A program made the position numbers and the translations under genes. The notes under the pieces are model-generated. The model made no database searches, was not told the DNA's origin, and saw only the letters and a list, made by a program, of their open reading frames with translations. Below are positions 43,972 to 52,449 of a stretch of DNA of 64,000 bases, piece after piece. The stretch covers positions 372,001-436,000 of the forward strand of contig CAVSME010000005.1 of the NCBI GenBank assembly GCA_963728985.1, read 5' to 3'. This stretch comes from DASXAI01 sp963728985. Lineage in GTDB: Bacteria; Actinomycetota; Acidimicrobiia; Acidimicrobiales; Ilumatobacteraceae. The first letter of the stretch is position 1. Each line of letters starts with the position of its first letter.

Positions 43972-44229
43972 ATGAGCGACACGGACGACTTCGACGACGA
44001 CGATCTCGACATCGACGACGAGCGGGCGGGCATCGACAACGAGGAGACCGAGCTCGACCGCACCCGCACCGCGTACACCGGGGCGCGGCTGGACGACGAG
44101 TTCCAGCCGGTCGACGAGGTGGAGCTGGCCGAGGAGGGCATGTTGCTCGACGACCCCGAGCACCCCAACCGCAAGCGGCGCGACCTCGACGCCGACGACG
44201 CCGGGTGGGATCTGGACGAGGAGGGGTAA
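43972..44229 (+). CDS. Small highly acidic protein
   Basis: 85 residues, about 40% Asp/Glu: MSDTDDFDDDDLDIDDERAG and repeated DD/EE clusters. No hydrophobic core or domain is recognised, and it is probably disordered. A coding assignment is supported by an ATG after the DUF1800 divergent gap, uniform acidic coding and an 18-bp distance to the YjbR gene. Low complexity means the frame could be biased by GC content; function unknown. Confidence 0.6.
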   Translation: MSDTDDFDDDDLDIDDERAGIDNEETELDRTRTAYTGARLDDEFQPVDEVELAEEGMLLDDPEHPNRKRRDLDADDAGWDLDEEG

Positions 44230-44247
44230 CGGCGTATCGTCGCCCGC

Positions 44248-44595
44248 GTGGTGACGGTCGACGACGTCCGGGCGATTGCGTCCGAGCTGCCGCGTTCCTA
44301 CGAGGTGCTGGTGCGCGACCGGGTCAAGTTCCGGGTCGGGCGCATCGTGTACCTCGCCTTCTCCCGCGACGAGTCCGAGATGGGGTTCGCGTTCCCGAAG
44401 GAGGAGCGCGACGCGCTCATCGCCAGCGAGCCGCACAAGTTCCTCATGCCGACGGTGTCGGACCAGCGCTACCAATGGGTGGTCGTGCGCCTCGACGCCA
44501 TCGACGGCGTGGAGCTGCGGGAGATCGTCCTCGACGCATGGCGCATGGTGGTGCCCAAGCGGGTGGCCGCCGAGCATCTGGGGGGTATCACATGA
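44248..44595 (+). CDS. MmcQ/YjbR family protein
   Basis: 115 residues, CyaY-like/YjbR fold: TVDDVRAIASELPRSYEVLV, RVKFRVGRIVYLAFSRDE, MGFAFPKEERDALIASEPHK, VVVRLDAIDGVELREIVLDA-WRMV. Often annotated DNA-binding, with no confirmed function. GTG 44248 (GTG GTG at the start). Its TGA overlaps the SDR ATG in ATGA. A second family member lies at 58207-58596. Confidence 0.85.
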   Translation: MVTVDDVRAIASELPRSYEVLVRDRVKFRVGRIVYLAFSRDESEMGFAFPKEERDALIASEPHKFLMPTVSDQRYQWVVVRLDAIDGVELREIVLDAWRMVVPKRVAAEHLGGIT

Positions 44596-45464
44596 CCACG
44601 CTCGACGAGCAGGTTGCCGTGGTGACGGGCGGCGGATCGGGGATCGGCCGGGGCATCAGCCTCCGGCTGGCGCGAGAGGGCGCCGCCGTGGTCGTCGTCG
44701 ACGTCGATCCGGCCGGCGCCGCTGAGACGGTCGGGCTGATCGAGGCGGCCAGGGGCCGGGCCGTGGCCGTGCGGGCCAACGTGGCCGACCACGACCAGAT
44801 CGAGGCCGCCGTCGACGAGGGCCACCGGCAGTACGGGCGTCTCGACATCGCAGTGGCCAACGCCGGTGTCTTCCGCACCGGCACGCTGCGCGATGTGACG
44901 GCCGACGAATTCCGGGGCCAGGTCGAGGTCAACATGACCGGTGTCTTCCTCACCGTGAAGGCGGCCACCGAGCGGATCGTGGACTCCGGGCGCGGCGGTC
45001 GCATCGTGTGCATCTCGTCCGAGGCGGCGCTGCACACCGGCGCGCGGGTCTGGGCCTACTCGGCTACGAAGGCGGCGGTGAAGATCATGGTGCGGGGCTG
45101 GGCGCAAGAGCTCGGCCAGTACGGGATCAACGTGAACTCGATCGGGCCGGGCTTGATCGACACGCCGCTGGCCAAGTTCCAAGCGGGCCATGAGGGCGGC
45201 GAGCTGCGCGCCGTGGTGGAGCGCCGCCGCCCGGTCGGGCGGGTCGGCACGCCTGATGACATCGCCGGCATGGTGGCCTTCCTGTGCGGGCCCGACGCCA
45301 GCTACATCACGGGCTCGTTCTTCCTCGTCGACGGCGGCGAGCTCGACGCGTATTCGGTGCCGGTGCTGCCCGACGAAGCCCGCCAGGAGCGCCGGGCGCT
45401 CATGGCCGAGGCGGCCGAGCGCGACCAGATGACGCGCGCGTTGATGGACGGCCTCGAACTGTGA
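44592..45464 (+). CDS. SDR family oxidoreductase (mycofactocin/F420-type neighbourhood)
   Basis: 290-residue classical SDR: TGGGSGIGRGISLRLAREGA, VANAGVFRTG, CISSEAALHTGARVWAYSATK (catalytic Ser and YxxxK), INVNSIGPGLIDTPL and ITGSFFLVDGGE. The C-terminal extension (EARQERRALMAEAAERDQMT) is longer than in minimal SDRs. ATG 44592 overlaps the YjbR stop by 4 bp. It is followed 19 bp later by an LLM oxidoreductase, so both may act in one pathway. I see no mycofactocin-specific insertion, so cofactor choice remains open. Confidence 0.9.
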   Translation: MTTLDEQVAVVTGGGSGIGRGISLRLAREGAAVVVVDVDPAGAAETVGLIEAARGRAVAVRANVADHDQIEAAVDEGHRQYGRLDIAVANAGVFRTGTLRDVTADEFRGQVEVNMTGVFLTVKAATERIVDSGRGGRIVCISSEAALHTGARVWAYSATKAAVKIMVRGWAQELGQYGINVNSIGPGLIDTPLAKFQAGHEGGELRAVVERRRPVGRVGTPDDIAGMVAFLCGPDASYITGSFFLVDGGELDAYSVPVLPDEARQERRALMAEAAERDQMTRALMDGLEL

Positions 45465-45483
45465 CCCACCCGAAGGAGACCAC

Positions 45484-46644
45484 GTGCCCGCCCACCTGAC
45501 GTTCGGCACCTTCATCGCGCCGTTCCACCGCCTCGGCGACAACCCGCTGCTGTCGATGCGCCGTGACCTCGAGCTCATCCAGTGGTGCGACGAGCTCGGC
45601 CTCGACGAGGCGTGGGTGGGGGAGCACCACTCCGCGGCCTGGGAGAACATCGCCGATCCGGTGGTGTTCCTCGCCGCCGCCGGGGAGCGGACGAAGCACA
45701 TCCGCCTCGGCTCCGGCGTGGTGAGCCTGCCGTACTACAACCCGCTCCTGGTGGCCGACCGGTTCGTGCAGCTCGACTACATGACGAACGGGCGGGCGAT
45801 GCTCGGCGCCGGGCCGGGCGCACTCATCTCCGACGCCGTCATGATGGGCGTCGACCCCGTCAGCCAGCGGCCCCGGATGGACGAGTCCCTCGGCGTGATC
45901 ATCCGCCTCCTCCGGGGTGAGGTCGTGACCCACGCGGCCGACTGGTTCGAGCTCCACGAGGCCCGCCTCCAGCTGCTGCCTGTGAACGGCAGCATGCCCA
46001 TCGCCGTCGCCAGCACGACGTCGCCGTCGGGCATGGTGGCGGCCGGAAAGCACGGTGTCGGTGTGCTGTCGCTCGGGGCCGGACTGGTCGGGGGGCGCAA
46101 GGACATGAAGGCGCAGTGGGCGATGGGCCAGGAGTCGGCCGCCGCCCACGGCCAGGAGCTGCGGCGCGAAGACTGGCGCCTCGTGATCCGCGTCCACCTG
46201 GCCGAGACCGCCGAGGAGGCCATCGCCGACGTGCGCGAGGGGCGCGAGTACGAGCGCTACCACTACTTCCGCCGCGTCGGTGGGCTGAAGAGCGACTCCA
46301 CGCTGGAACAGGAGATCGAGGAGGACACCTCGATCGTGGGGACGCCCGAGCACGTGGTCGGCGCCCTCACCCGGCTGCAGGAAGAGACGGGCGGCTTCGG
46401 CGGCTTCATGGTGATGGCCCACGAGTGGGCCAATCGCGAGAAGACGCTGCGCAGCTACGAGCTCCTGGCCCGCTACGTCGTCCCCCACTTCAAGGGCATG
46501 CTCGATCCGCTGCGGGCGTCGTACGACATGGTCGTGGCCAACAAGCGCAGCTACGGCGGGCCCGCCATGGCCGCCATCACCAAGGCCTTCGAGGATGCCG
46601 GCAAGACGCTCCCCGACGATCTGACCGGCGCCAACCTCCGCTAG
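45484..46644 (+). CDS. LLM-class flavin-dependent oxidoreductase
   Basis: 386 residues: HLTFGTFIAPFHRLGDNPLL, WCDELGLDEAWVGEHHSAAW, IRLGSGVVSLPYYNPLLVAD, LDYMTNGRAMLGAGPGALIS and a C-terminal FGGFMVMAHEWANREKTLRS. This resembles the limonene-monooxygenase-like branch of the bacterial luciferase superfamily, which uses FMNH2 or F420H2. GTG 45484 has AAGGAGACC upstream. Probably cotranscribed with the SDR. Substrate not predictable. Confidence 0.9.
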   Translation: MPAHLTFGTFIAPFHRLGDNPLLSMRRDLELIQWCDELGLDEAWVGEHHSAAWENIADPVVFLAAAGERTKHIRLGSGVVSLPYYNPLLVADRFVQLDYMTNGRAMLGAGPGALISDAVMMGVDPVSQRPRMDESLGVIIRLLRGEVVTHAADWFELHEARLQLLPVNGSMPIAVASTTSPSGMVAAGKHGVGVLSLGAGLVGGRKDMKAQWAMGQESAAAHGQELRREDWRLVIRVHLAETAEEAIADVREGREYERYHYFRRVGGLKSDSTLEQEIEEDTSIVGTPEHVVGALTRLQEETGGFGGFMVMAHEWANREKTLRSYELLARYVVPHFKGMLDPLRASYDMVVANKRSYGGPAMAAITKAFEDAGKTLPDDLTGANLR

Positions 46645-46683
46645 CGCTCAGGGCCGGCGCTGCAGTCGACTCGAGCACCGCGG

Positions 46684-46720
46684 GATTGACCGAGCGCAGC
46701 GAGACCGAGGCGAAGCCGAG
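46684..46720. repeat. Intergenic dispersed repeat, partial copy
   Basis: GATTGACCGAGCGCAGCGAG and then ACCGAGGCGAAGCCGAGG. It shares ATTG-CCGAGCGCAGCGAG with 62377-62396 and part with 25554-25566. The surrounding gap 46645-47021 (377 bp) contains no gene I can support. Confidence 0.5.
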
Positions 46721-47021
46721 GCATCAGCTCAGTGCGCCTCGTCGGCCGGATCGGCCTCGCTCTGACCATCCGTACTGCCCACCGGCTCGCACAGTCCGTC
46801 CACCCAATCCCACCACCGGCTCTGCCGCTGGGAGTATCGGGATGACCAGCCGGTCGCCGCCTCGTTCCGACCCCGCCACAACATGGAAACGATCGTACGA
46901 ACGCGTGCCGCCACGCACCGTAGGCCATACGAATCCATATCGTGCCTGGTCGCGCTAGGTGCGGCGGGTCCACCACGGCCCGTCGGGATCAGTTCCCCCG
47001 CACGGGGGGCATGATGGTCCG

Positions 47022-48383
47022 GTGGGCTTCCTGCTGCGGCGCGAACCAGTAGCCGATGTCGACTCCTACCTCGCCGCCGGCGGCGGTGACGGCCTCCGGG
47101 CGGCGCTCGAGCTCGGCTCCGACGGCACCATCGACGAGATCACGGCGGCGGGTCTGCGGGGCCGGGGCGGGGCCGGCTTCCCCGCCGGGCGCAAGTGGCG
47201 TTCGGTCCGCGACGGCGGCGAGGGCCGCCGCTACGTGGTGGCTAACGGCGCCGAGGGGGAGCCGGCCACGTTCAAGGACCGGTTGCTCATGCGCCGGGAC
47301 CCGTACCGGGTGGTCGAAGGCGCCGCCATCGCCGCCCTCGCGGTGGGCGCGAGCGACGTGTTCCTGGCGACGAAGGCGGCCTACGCCGCTGAGGTCGCCG
47401 CCCTCCGGCGCGCCGCCGTCGAGCTGAGCGGCACGGGGCTCCTGCGCGATCTCACGATCACGGTCGTCGAGGGGCCCGACGAGTACCTCTACGGGGAGGA
47501 GAAGGCGCTCCTGGAGGTCATCGAGGGCCGTGACCCGCTGCCCCGCCTGCTGCCCCCGTACCAGCACGGCCTGTTCGCCACGGTGCCGATCGGCTGGGAG
47601 GACCGGGGCTCGGACCATGGACCGTGGGAGGGCAACCCCACGGTCGTGAACAACGTGGAGACCCTGGCCGCCGCCGCCCACATCCTGGCCAAGGGGGCCA
47701 GCTGGTTCCGCACGATGGGGACGGCCGCCTCGCCCGGCACCCTGCTGGCCACGGTGGTGGGCGACGTCGTGCACCCCCAGGTGGTCGAGGTCGACATGGG
47801 GACGCCCTTCGCCGACCTCCTGGCCCGCTGCGGCGGTCCCCGGCCGGGTCGCACGCTGGTCGCCGCCTTCTCGGGCGTCTCCAACCCGGTGCTGACCGCC
47901 GCCGACTTCGACGTCGCCCTCACCTACGAGGACTTCGCCCGTCGGGGCACGGGTCTGGGGGCGGCCGGCTTCGTCCTCTATGACGACAGCGCCGACATGG
48001 TGAGCGTGGCGCGCGAGCTCAGCCGGTTCCTCGCCGTCGAGGCCTGCGGGCAGTGCCCGCCGTGCAAGACGGGCACCATGGAGATCACCGAGCGCCTGCT
48101 CGCCATCGAGGAGGGCGGCGGGAGCGACGGCGACCTCGGCGTGATCAACGCCCGGCTGCGGACGGTCACCGACAGCAACCGCTGCTACCTCGGCACGGAG
48201 GAGCAGAACGTGGTGGCGAGCATCCTGCGGGCGTTCCCGGAAGCGTTCGCCGCCCGGCTGGAGGGCACCGCCGGCCCGCTACGCCCGGCGGTCGTACCGC
48301 TGATCAAGGACATCGGCGACGACGGCAGCGTCACCTACGACGAGCGCCACCTCCGCAAGCAGCCCGACTGGACGTACCGCTAA
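47022..48383 (+). CDS. NuoF-like NADH:acceptor oxidoreductase flavoprotein, stand-alone
   Basis: 453 residues like complex I 51-kDa subunit. GLRGRGGAGFPAGRKW and NGAEGEPATFKDRLLMRRDP form the FMN/NADH part. GPDEYLYGEEKALLEVIEG follows, then an SLBB domain (LLATVVGDVVHPQVVEVDMG). The 4Fe-4S domain has CGQCPPC (Cys342/345/348) and Cys388 in NRCYLGTEEQ. All cluster ligands are present. No nuoE, nuoG or hydrogenase/formate-dehydrogenase subunits are adjacent, so this is a solitary NADH-linked iron-sulfur flavoprotein with unknown partner. GTG 47022. Confidence 0.9.
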   Translation: MGFLLRREPVADVDSYLAAGGGDGLRAALELGSDGTIDEITAAGLRGRGGAGFPAGRKWRSVRDGGEGRRYVVANGAEGEPATFKDRLLMRRDPYRVVEGAAIAALAVGASDVFLATKAAYAAEVAALRRAAVELSGTGLLRDLTITVVEGPDEYLYGEEKALLEVIEGRDPLPRLLPPYQHGLFATVPIGWEDRGSDHGPWEGNPTVVNNVETLAAAAHILAKGASWFRTMGTAASPGTLLATVVGDVVHPQVVEVDMGTPFADLLARCGGPRPGRTLVAAFSGVSNPVLTAADFDVALTYEDFARRGTGLGAAGFVLYDDSADMVSVARELSRFLAVEACGQCPPCKTGTMEITERLLAIEEGGGSDGDLGVINARLRTVTDSNRCYLGTEEQNVVASILRAFPEAFAARLEGTAGPLRPAVVPLIKDIGDDGSVTYDERHLRKQPDWTYR

Positions 48384-48865
48384 CGACCGATCGGCAGGAC
48401 GGCGTTCGCCTCGATCAGCCGCTCGCGCTCGAGGCCGCTGCGCTGCTCCTCGGCCCGTGCCACCAACTCCGGGAGCAGCGGCTCCTTCAGGTCGGGCAGC
48501 GCCGGGGCGATGGCCTGCAGGCTGCGCCACAGGCTCAGCTTGCCCTCCACGCCGATCGACAGGACCTCGATCTCCATCATGACGGTGAGACGCGCCGAGC
48601 CGTTGAACCACGGGTTGAGCTTGACCCGGCTGATCTTCTCGCTGACCCAGCCGGTGGCGTGCTTCACCACGTTGGGCCGCACCTGCAGGCTGGCCATGAG
48701 CGTGTCGAGGGTCTCGAGGTCGGTCTCGATGTCGGCGGCCAGCCGGGTGAAGAACGGGCCCCGCTCGGTGCCCTCGAAGCGGGAGCGGAGCTTGCGGGCC
48801 AGCGACACCCCCATCATGGCGCCGGACCGGTGGTCGTTGAGGTAGACGTGCAAGGGAGTCGCCAC
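48380..48865 (-). CDS. Conserved hypothetical helical protein
   Basis: 161 residues from GTG 48865. LHVYLNDHRSGAMMGVSLAR opens it, then IETDLETLDTLMASLQ, KHATGWVSEKISRVKLNPWF and VEGKLSLWRSLQAIAPALPD, suggesting a four-helix bundle like small ferritin-like proteins. Charged residues at regular intervals (HR, E, D) could form a metal site, but no complete ExxH pair is clear. Not recognised. Convergent with the NuoF-like gene by 4 bp. Confidence 0.65.
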   Translation of the reverse strand: MATPLHVYLNDHRSGAMMGVSLARKLRSRFEGTERGPFFTRLAADIETDLETLDTLMASLQVRPNVVKHATGWVSEKISRVKLNPWFNGSARLTVMMEIEVLSIGVEGKLSLWRSLQAIAPALPDLKEPLLPELVARAEEQRSGLERERLIEANAVLPIGR

Positions 48866-48907
48866 GGCCGTCCCATACCCCGCTCACCGAGATGCGAGGC
48901 TGTAGCC

Positions 48908-49318
48908 GTGCCCATCACGACCGGTTTCAACCACGTGGCCACGTTGACCGCCGACATGGAACGCCTCGTCGGCTTCTATGCCGGCGCGTTCGGGGCCACT
49001 GTCACGTTCGAGATGGAGGCCCGGGACGACCATCCCCGGATGATCATCCTCGACCTCGGCGGGGGCGCCGCCCTCAACGTCTTCGAGGTACCCGCCTCCG
49101 ACATCATCGGCGAGCGCCGCCGCCAGGGCGGCCGCGGGGCCATCGACCACTTCGGTCTGGCCGTCGATTCGCTGGCCACGCTGGAGCAGATCCGCGACCG
49201 GCTCGTCGCCAACGGAGCCGAGATCGGCGAGATCCAGCGCCTCGGTGGCGAGTGGTCGCTGTTCTTCCGCGACCCCGACGGCATGGAGCTGGAGGTCTGC
49301 GCCCACGCGGGCGACTGA
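48908..49318 (+). CDS. VOC family protein (glyoxalase/dioxygenase fold)
   Basis: 136 residues. FNHVATLTADMERLVGFYAG, AALNVFEVPASD, IDHFGLAVDSLATLEQIRDR and WSLFFRDPDGMELEVCAHAG are the beta-alpha-beta-beta-beta units of vicinal-oxygen-chelate proteins, with His and Glu at usual metal positions. Single-domain size implies a dimer. GTG 48908. The substrate could be an aromatic or aldehyde adduct, but nothing indicates which. Confidence 0.88.
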   Translation: MPITTGFNHVATLTADMERLVGFYAGAFGATVTFEMEARDDHPRMIILDLGGGAALNVFEVPASDIIGERRRQGGRGAIDHFGLAVDSLATLEQIRDRLVANGAEIGEIQRLGGEWSLFFRDPDGMELEVCAHAGD

Positions 49319-49342
49319 GAGCCGCGGACTACGGTTCGCCTC

Positions 49343-50089
49343 ATGCCCGCCGTCTTCGTCCACGGTGTCCCCGAGACCGCGCGTCTCTGGGACGGCGTCC
49401 GCCGCCACCTCCAGCGCGACGACACGATCGCCCTGTCGCTCCCCGGCTTCGGAGCGCCCCGACCGCCTGGGTTCGGCGCCACCAAGGACGAGTACGCCGA
49501 CTGGCTGGTCGGCCAGCTCGAGGCGGTGGTGGCCGACGCCGGCCGCGCCGTCGACCTCGTGGGCCACGACTGGGGCGGCGGCTTCGTGGTGCGGGTCGTG
49601 AGCACCCGCTCGGACCTCGTGCGCACCTGGGTGACCGACGCCGCCGGGTTGGCCGACGTGAACTTCGAGTGGCACGACTTCGCCAAGATCTGGCAGACAC
49701 CCGGTGACGGCGAGGCGTTCTGGGAGCAGCAGCTCGGGGCCTCGCTCGACGACCGGGCCGGTGTGTTCATCATGTCGGGCGTGCCCGAGGCCGAGGCCAA
49801 GGACATCGCCGGCCACGTCGACCAGACCATGGCCGACTCCATCCTCGCCCTGTACCGCTCCGCCACCAAGGTGCAGGAGGAGTGGGGCCCCGCGTTCGAG
49901 GCCATCGACCGGCCCGGGCTCGTGGTGGTCCCGAGCGGCGATCCGTTCCTCTCGGCCGATGGCGCCCGGCGAGCGGCCACCCGCGCCGGTGCCCGCATCG
50001 AGACGCTGGAGGACAAGGGCCACTGGTGGATGCTCCAGGATCCGGCGGCGGCGGCCGCCCTCCTCGCCTCGTTCTGGAGCACGATCTGA
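49343..50089 (+). CDS. Alpha/beta hydrolase (haloalkane-dehalogenase/epoxide-hydrolase-like)
   Basis: 248 residues. VFVHGVPETARLWDGVRRHL opens the fold, the nucleophile elbow is VGHDWGG (Asp nucleophile as in dehalogenases and epoxide hydrolases), PSGDPFLSADGARRA carries the acid region, and EDKGHWWMLQDPA the His. GHDWGG favours a haloalkane dehalogenase or epoxide hydrolase over an esterase. ATG 49343. Next to VOC and LtrA-type genes in a rightward run. Confidence 0.87.
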   Translation: MPAVFVHGVPETARLWDGVRRHLQRDDTIALSLPGFGAPRPPGFGATKDEYADWLVGQLEAVVADAGRAVDLVGHDWGGGFVVRVVSTRSDLVRTWVTDAAGLADVNFEWHDFAKIWQTPGDGEAFWEQQLGASLDDRAGVFIMSGVPEAEAKDIAGHVDQTMADSILALYRSATKVQEEWGPAFEAIDRPGLVVVPSGDPFLSADGARRAATRAGARIETLEDKGHWWMLQDPAAAAALLASFWSTI

Positions 50090-50112
50090 GTCGCGCCGTC
50101 TGGGCTCGTCCC

Positions 50113-51252
50113 ATGCGGGCCCGCGGCGGCGACGAGGAGCACCGGGTCGCCACGCCGCTCGAGCTGTTCTTCGACCTCTGCTTCGTGGTGGCCGTCGCCC
50201 AGGCCGCCAACAGCCTCCACCACGCGGTGGCGGTGGACCACATCGGCCAGGCACTCGTGTCGTACCCGATGGTGTTCTTCGCCGTGTGGTGGGCGTGGAT
50301 GAACTTCACGTGGTTCGCCTCCGCCTATGACACCGACGACATCGCCTACCGGCTGGCCGTGTTCGTGCAGATCGCCGGGGTGCTCGTCCTCGCCGCCGGG
50401 GTGCCGCGCCTGTTCGAGGACCGCGACCTCACCGTCGTCACCATCGGCTACCTCATCATGCGGGTCAGCCTGGCCGGCCAGTGGCTGCGAGCGGCGTACA
50501 GCGACCCGCCGGCGCGCCGTACGAACTTCGCGTACGCGTTCGGGGTGTCCGTGTGCATGCTCGGCTGGCTCGTCGTCCTGTTCTTGTCCGACGGCTGGCA
50601 GCTGGCGGCGTTCGTCGTGATGGTGGTGGCCGAGCTCTCGGTCCCGATCTTGGCCGAGCGCCACGGCACCACCGCGTGGCACCCGCACCACATCGCCGAG
50701 CGCTACGGGCTGTTCACGCTGATCGTGCTGGGCGAGTCCGTGCTGTCCGCCACCCTCGCGGTGCAGACGACGATCGATGCCGGCCACGCCCTCGGTGACC
50801 TCATCGTCGTCGCCGCCGGCGGACTCCTGGTCGTGTTCTCCATGTGGTGGGTGTACTTCGCCGCGCCCACCGAGGAACCGGTCACCGAGACCGGCTTCGA
50901 CTCCTTCCGGTGGGGCTACGGGCACTACTTCGTGTTCGCCTCGGCCGCCGCCGTCGGTGCCGGCCTGGGCGCCGCCGTCGATCAAGCGGCCGGCGTGACC
51001 ACGGTGCTCTCGCATCGCGGTGCGACCGCGTCGGTGGCGGTGCCGGTGGCGCTGTACCTCGCCGGCATCGTCTTCGTTCGAGGCCGGACGCAGCCGCGCC
51101 GTCAGGCCATGGCCTTCCTGGTGGCGGCACTCCTGGCGCTGGCCACCGCGGCCGTGGATCTCGGCGTGCTGGCCATCGGCGTGATCATGGTGCTGCTCGT
51201 CGTGACGGTCGTGCTGACTGTCCCGGACGACGACCGGGTAACGGCGCGGTGA
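50113..51252 (+). CDS. Low temperature requirement protein A (LtrA) family membrane protein
   Basis: 379 residues, about eight or more membrane spans. EEHRVATPLELFFDLCFVVA is the LtrA signature, followed by FFAVWWAWMNFTWFASAYDT, FAYAFGVSVCMLGWLVVLFL, HIAERYGLFTLIVLGESVLS and MWWVYFAAP. Named for a Listeria cold-growth phenotype; the transport or enzymatic role is unknown. ATG 50113 is used; the frame is open upstream, past the hydrolase stop. Its TGA overlaps the hemerythrin ATG (TGATG). Confidence 0.9.
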   Translation: MRARGGDEEHRVATPLELFFDLCFVVAVAQAANSLHHAVAVDHIGQALVSYPMVFFAVWWAWMNFTWFASAYDTDDIAYRLAVFVQIAGVLVLAAGVPRLFEDRDLTVVTIGYLIMRVSLAGQWLRAAYSDPPARRTNFAYAFGVSVCMLGWLVVLFLSDGWQLAAFVVMVVAELSVPILAERHGTTAWHPHHIAERYGLFTLIVLGESVLSATLAVQTTIDAGHALGDLIVVAAGGLLVVFSMWWVYFAAPTEEPVTETGFDSFRWGYGHYFVFASAAAVGAGLGAAVDQAAGVTTVLSHRGATASVAVPVALYLAGIVFVRGRTQPRRQAMAFLVAALLALATAAVDLGVLAIGVIMVLLVVTVVLTVPDDDRVTAR

Positions 51253-51722
51253 TGCCGACCACCGACGAACTCCGCTCCGGTGACATGAACGACATCAGCG
51301 CCCTCGTGGCCAACGACCACGCCTACCTGCATCAGGTGCTCAGGGAGGCGACGCGTCCCACCGGGACGCCCGGCGTGCGGCGGGAGCTGGTCGCCCAGCT
51401 GGTGTCGGCCTGGTCCACCCACAGCGCCGCCGAGCGACTCGTGGTCTACGGCGACGCCGGCGCCGCGCTGGGGCCGGATTCGGTGGAGCGGGCCACCCGC
51501 CTCCATGACGCCCTCGATCGACTGATGACGGACTTGCGCGGTGACGCCACCGACGAGCAGCTCGTCGCCGTCGGTCACCTCGTCGACGATCACATCCACC
51601 TCGTGGAGACCGACCTGTTGCCGGCACTGCGGGATGTGGCGCCGGATCGCCTCGCGCCGATGGCGGGGCAGTGGGCTCAGGCGGTCGAAGCGGCGTCGGG
51701 ACTCATGAAGCCCGCTGATTGA
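51252..51722 (+). CDS. Hemerythrin-like (HHE) domain protein
   Basis: 156 residues. NDHAYLHQVLREA, WSTHSAAERLVVYGDA and VDDHIHLVETDLLPAL supply the His/Glu sets (H, HxxxE, H..H..E) of a hemerythrin four-helix bundle binding a di-iron site that senses or stores O2/NO. ATG 51252 overlaps the LtrA stop, so the two are coupled. The 3' end overlaps the convergent hydrolase by 20 bp. In actinobacteria such proteins are often linked to redox or nitrosative stress (inference). Confidence 0.82.
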   Translation: MPTTDELRSGDMNDISALVANDHAYLHQVLREATRPTGTPGVRRELVAQLVSAWSTHSAAERLVVYGDAGAALGPDSVERATRLHDALDRLMTDLRGDATDEQLVAVGHLVDDHIHLVETDLLPALRDVAPDRLAPMAGQWAQAVEAASGLMKPAD

Positions 51723-52449
51723 CGAACGCCGCCACCACCTCCACCACGCCGGCGTTGTCCCCGAGGTGGAGGACGTGGCCCTCGCCCTCCATCACGACGC
51801 ACTCGGCGGGCCCCGCCGTACCGCTGGCGATGGCGTCGAGCTGGGCCAGGGTGCCGTATTCGTCGTCGGTGCCCTGCAGCGCGAGGACGGGCGCGTCGAT
51901 GCCGGGCAGGAACGACTCGATGTTCCACGACCGGAACTCGGGCGCCAGCCAGGCGCGGTTCCAGCCCCAGAACGTGGCGTCGACGTCGTCGTGGTACTTC
52001 GCCAGCCGGGCCCGCAGCGTCGGCTCGTAGGCGTCACGCGCCGCTTCGATGCCGGCGATCGACTCGTCCTCCACGAACACGTGCGGTGCCATCAGCACGA
52101 GCCCGGCGACGGCGTGGCCGGCGCCGGCATGGATGAGGGCGATCGACGCGCCGTCGCTGTGGCCGACGAGCACAGGGCGCTCGACTCCGAGCCGGTCGAG
52201 CACGGCGGGCAGTACCACCAGCGCCTGCTCGTGCATGTACGTGACCGGCCACGGCGGCGGCACCGGCGTGGAGCGGCCGTAGCCCGGGCGGGAGAACACC
52301 ACGGTGCGGCGCCCGGTCGCGGCCCGCACATCGTCGGGGAACGAGCGCCACTGCTCGATCGAGCCGAGGCCCTCGTGCAGGAAGACGACGGCCGGTTCCG
52401 TTCCCGGCAGGTCGCGATGGTCGATCCTGGCCCCGCCGACCTCGATCAT
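51703..52449 (-). CDS. Alpha/beta hydrolase coupled to the benzoate-CoA ligase
   Basis: 248 residues. VVFLHEGLGSIEQWRSFPDD, RPGYGRSTP, nucleophile GHSDGAS, LQGTDDEYG acid region and GEGHVLHLGD His. The family is often annotated alpha/beta hydrolase in aromatic-degradation loci. ATG 52449 overlaps the ligase TGA in ATGA, giving translational coupling and making it the last gene of the box operon. It might remove a stalled CoA ester or hydrolyse a lactone; no direct evidence for either. Confidence 0.85.
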   Translation of the reverse strand: MIEVGGARIDHRDLPGTEPAVVFLHEGLGSIEQWRSFPDDVRAATGRRTVVFSRPGYGRSTPVPPPWPVTYMHEQALVVLPAVLDRLGVERPVLVGHSDGASIALIHAGAGHAVAGLVLMAPHVFVEDESIAGIEAARDAYEPTLRARLAKYHDDVDATFWGWNRAWLAPEFRSWNIESFLPGIDAPVLALQGTDDEYGTLAQLDAIASGTAGPAECVVMEGEGHVLHLGDNAGVVEVVAAFVNQRAS

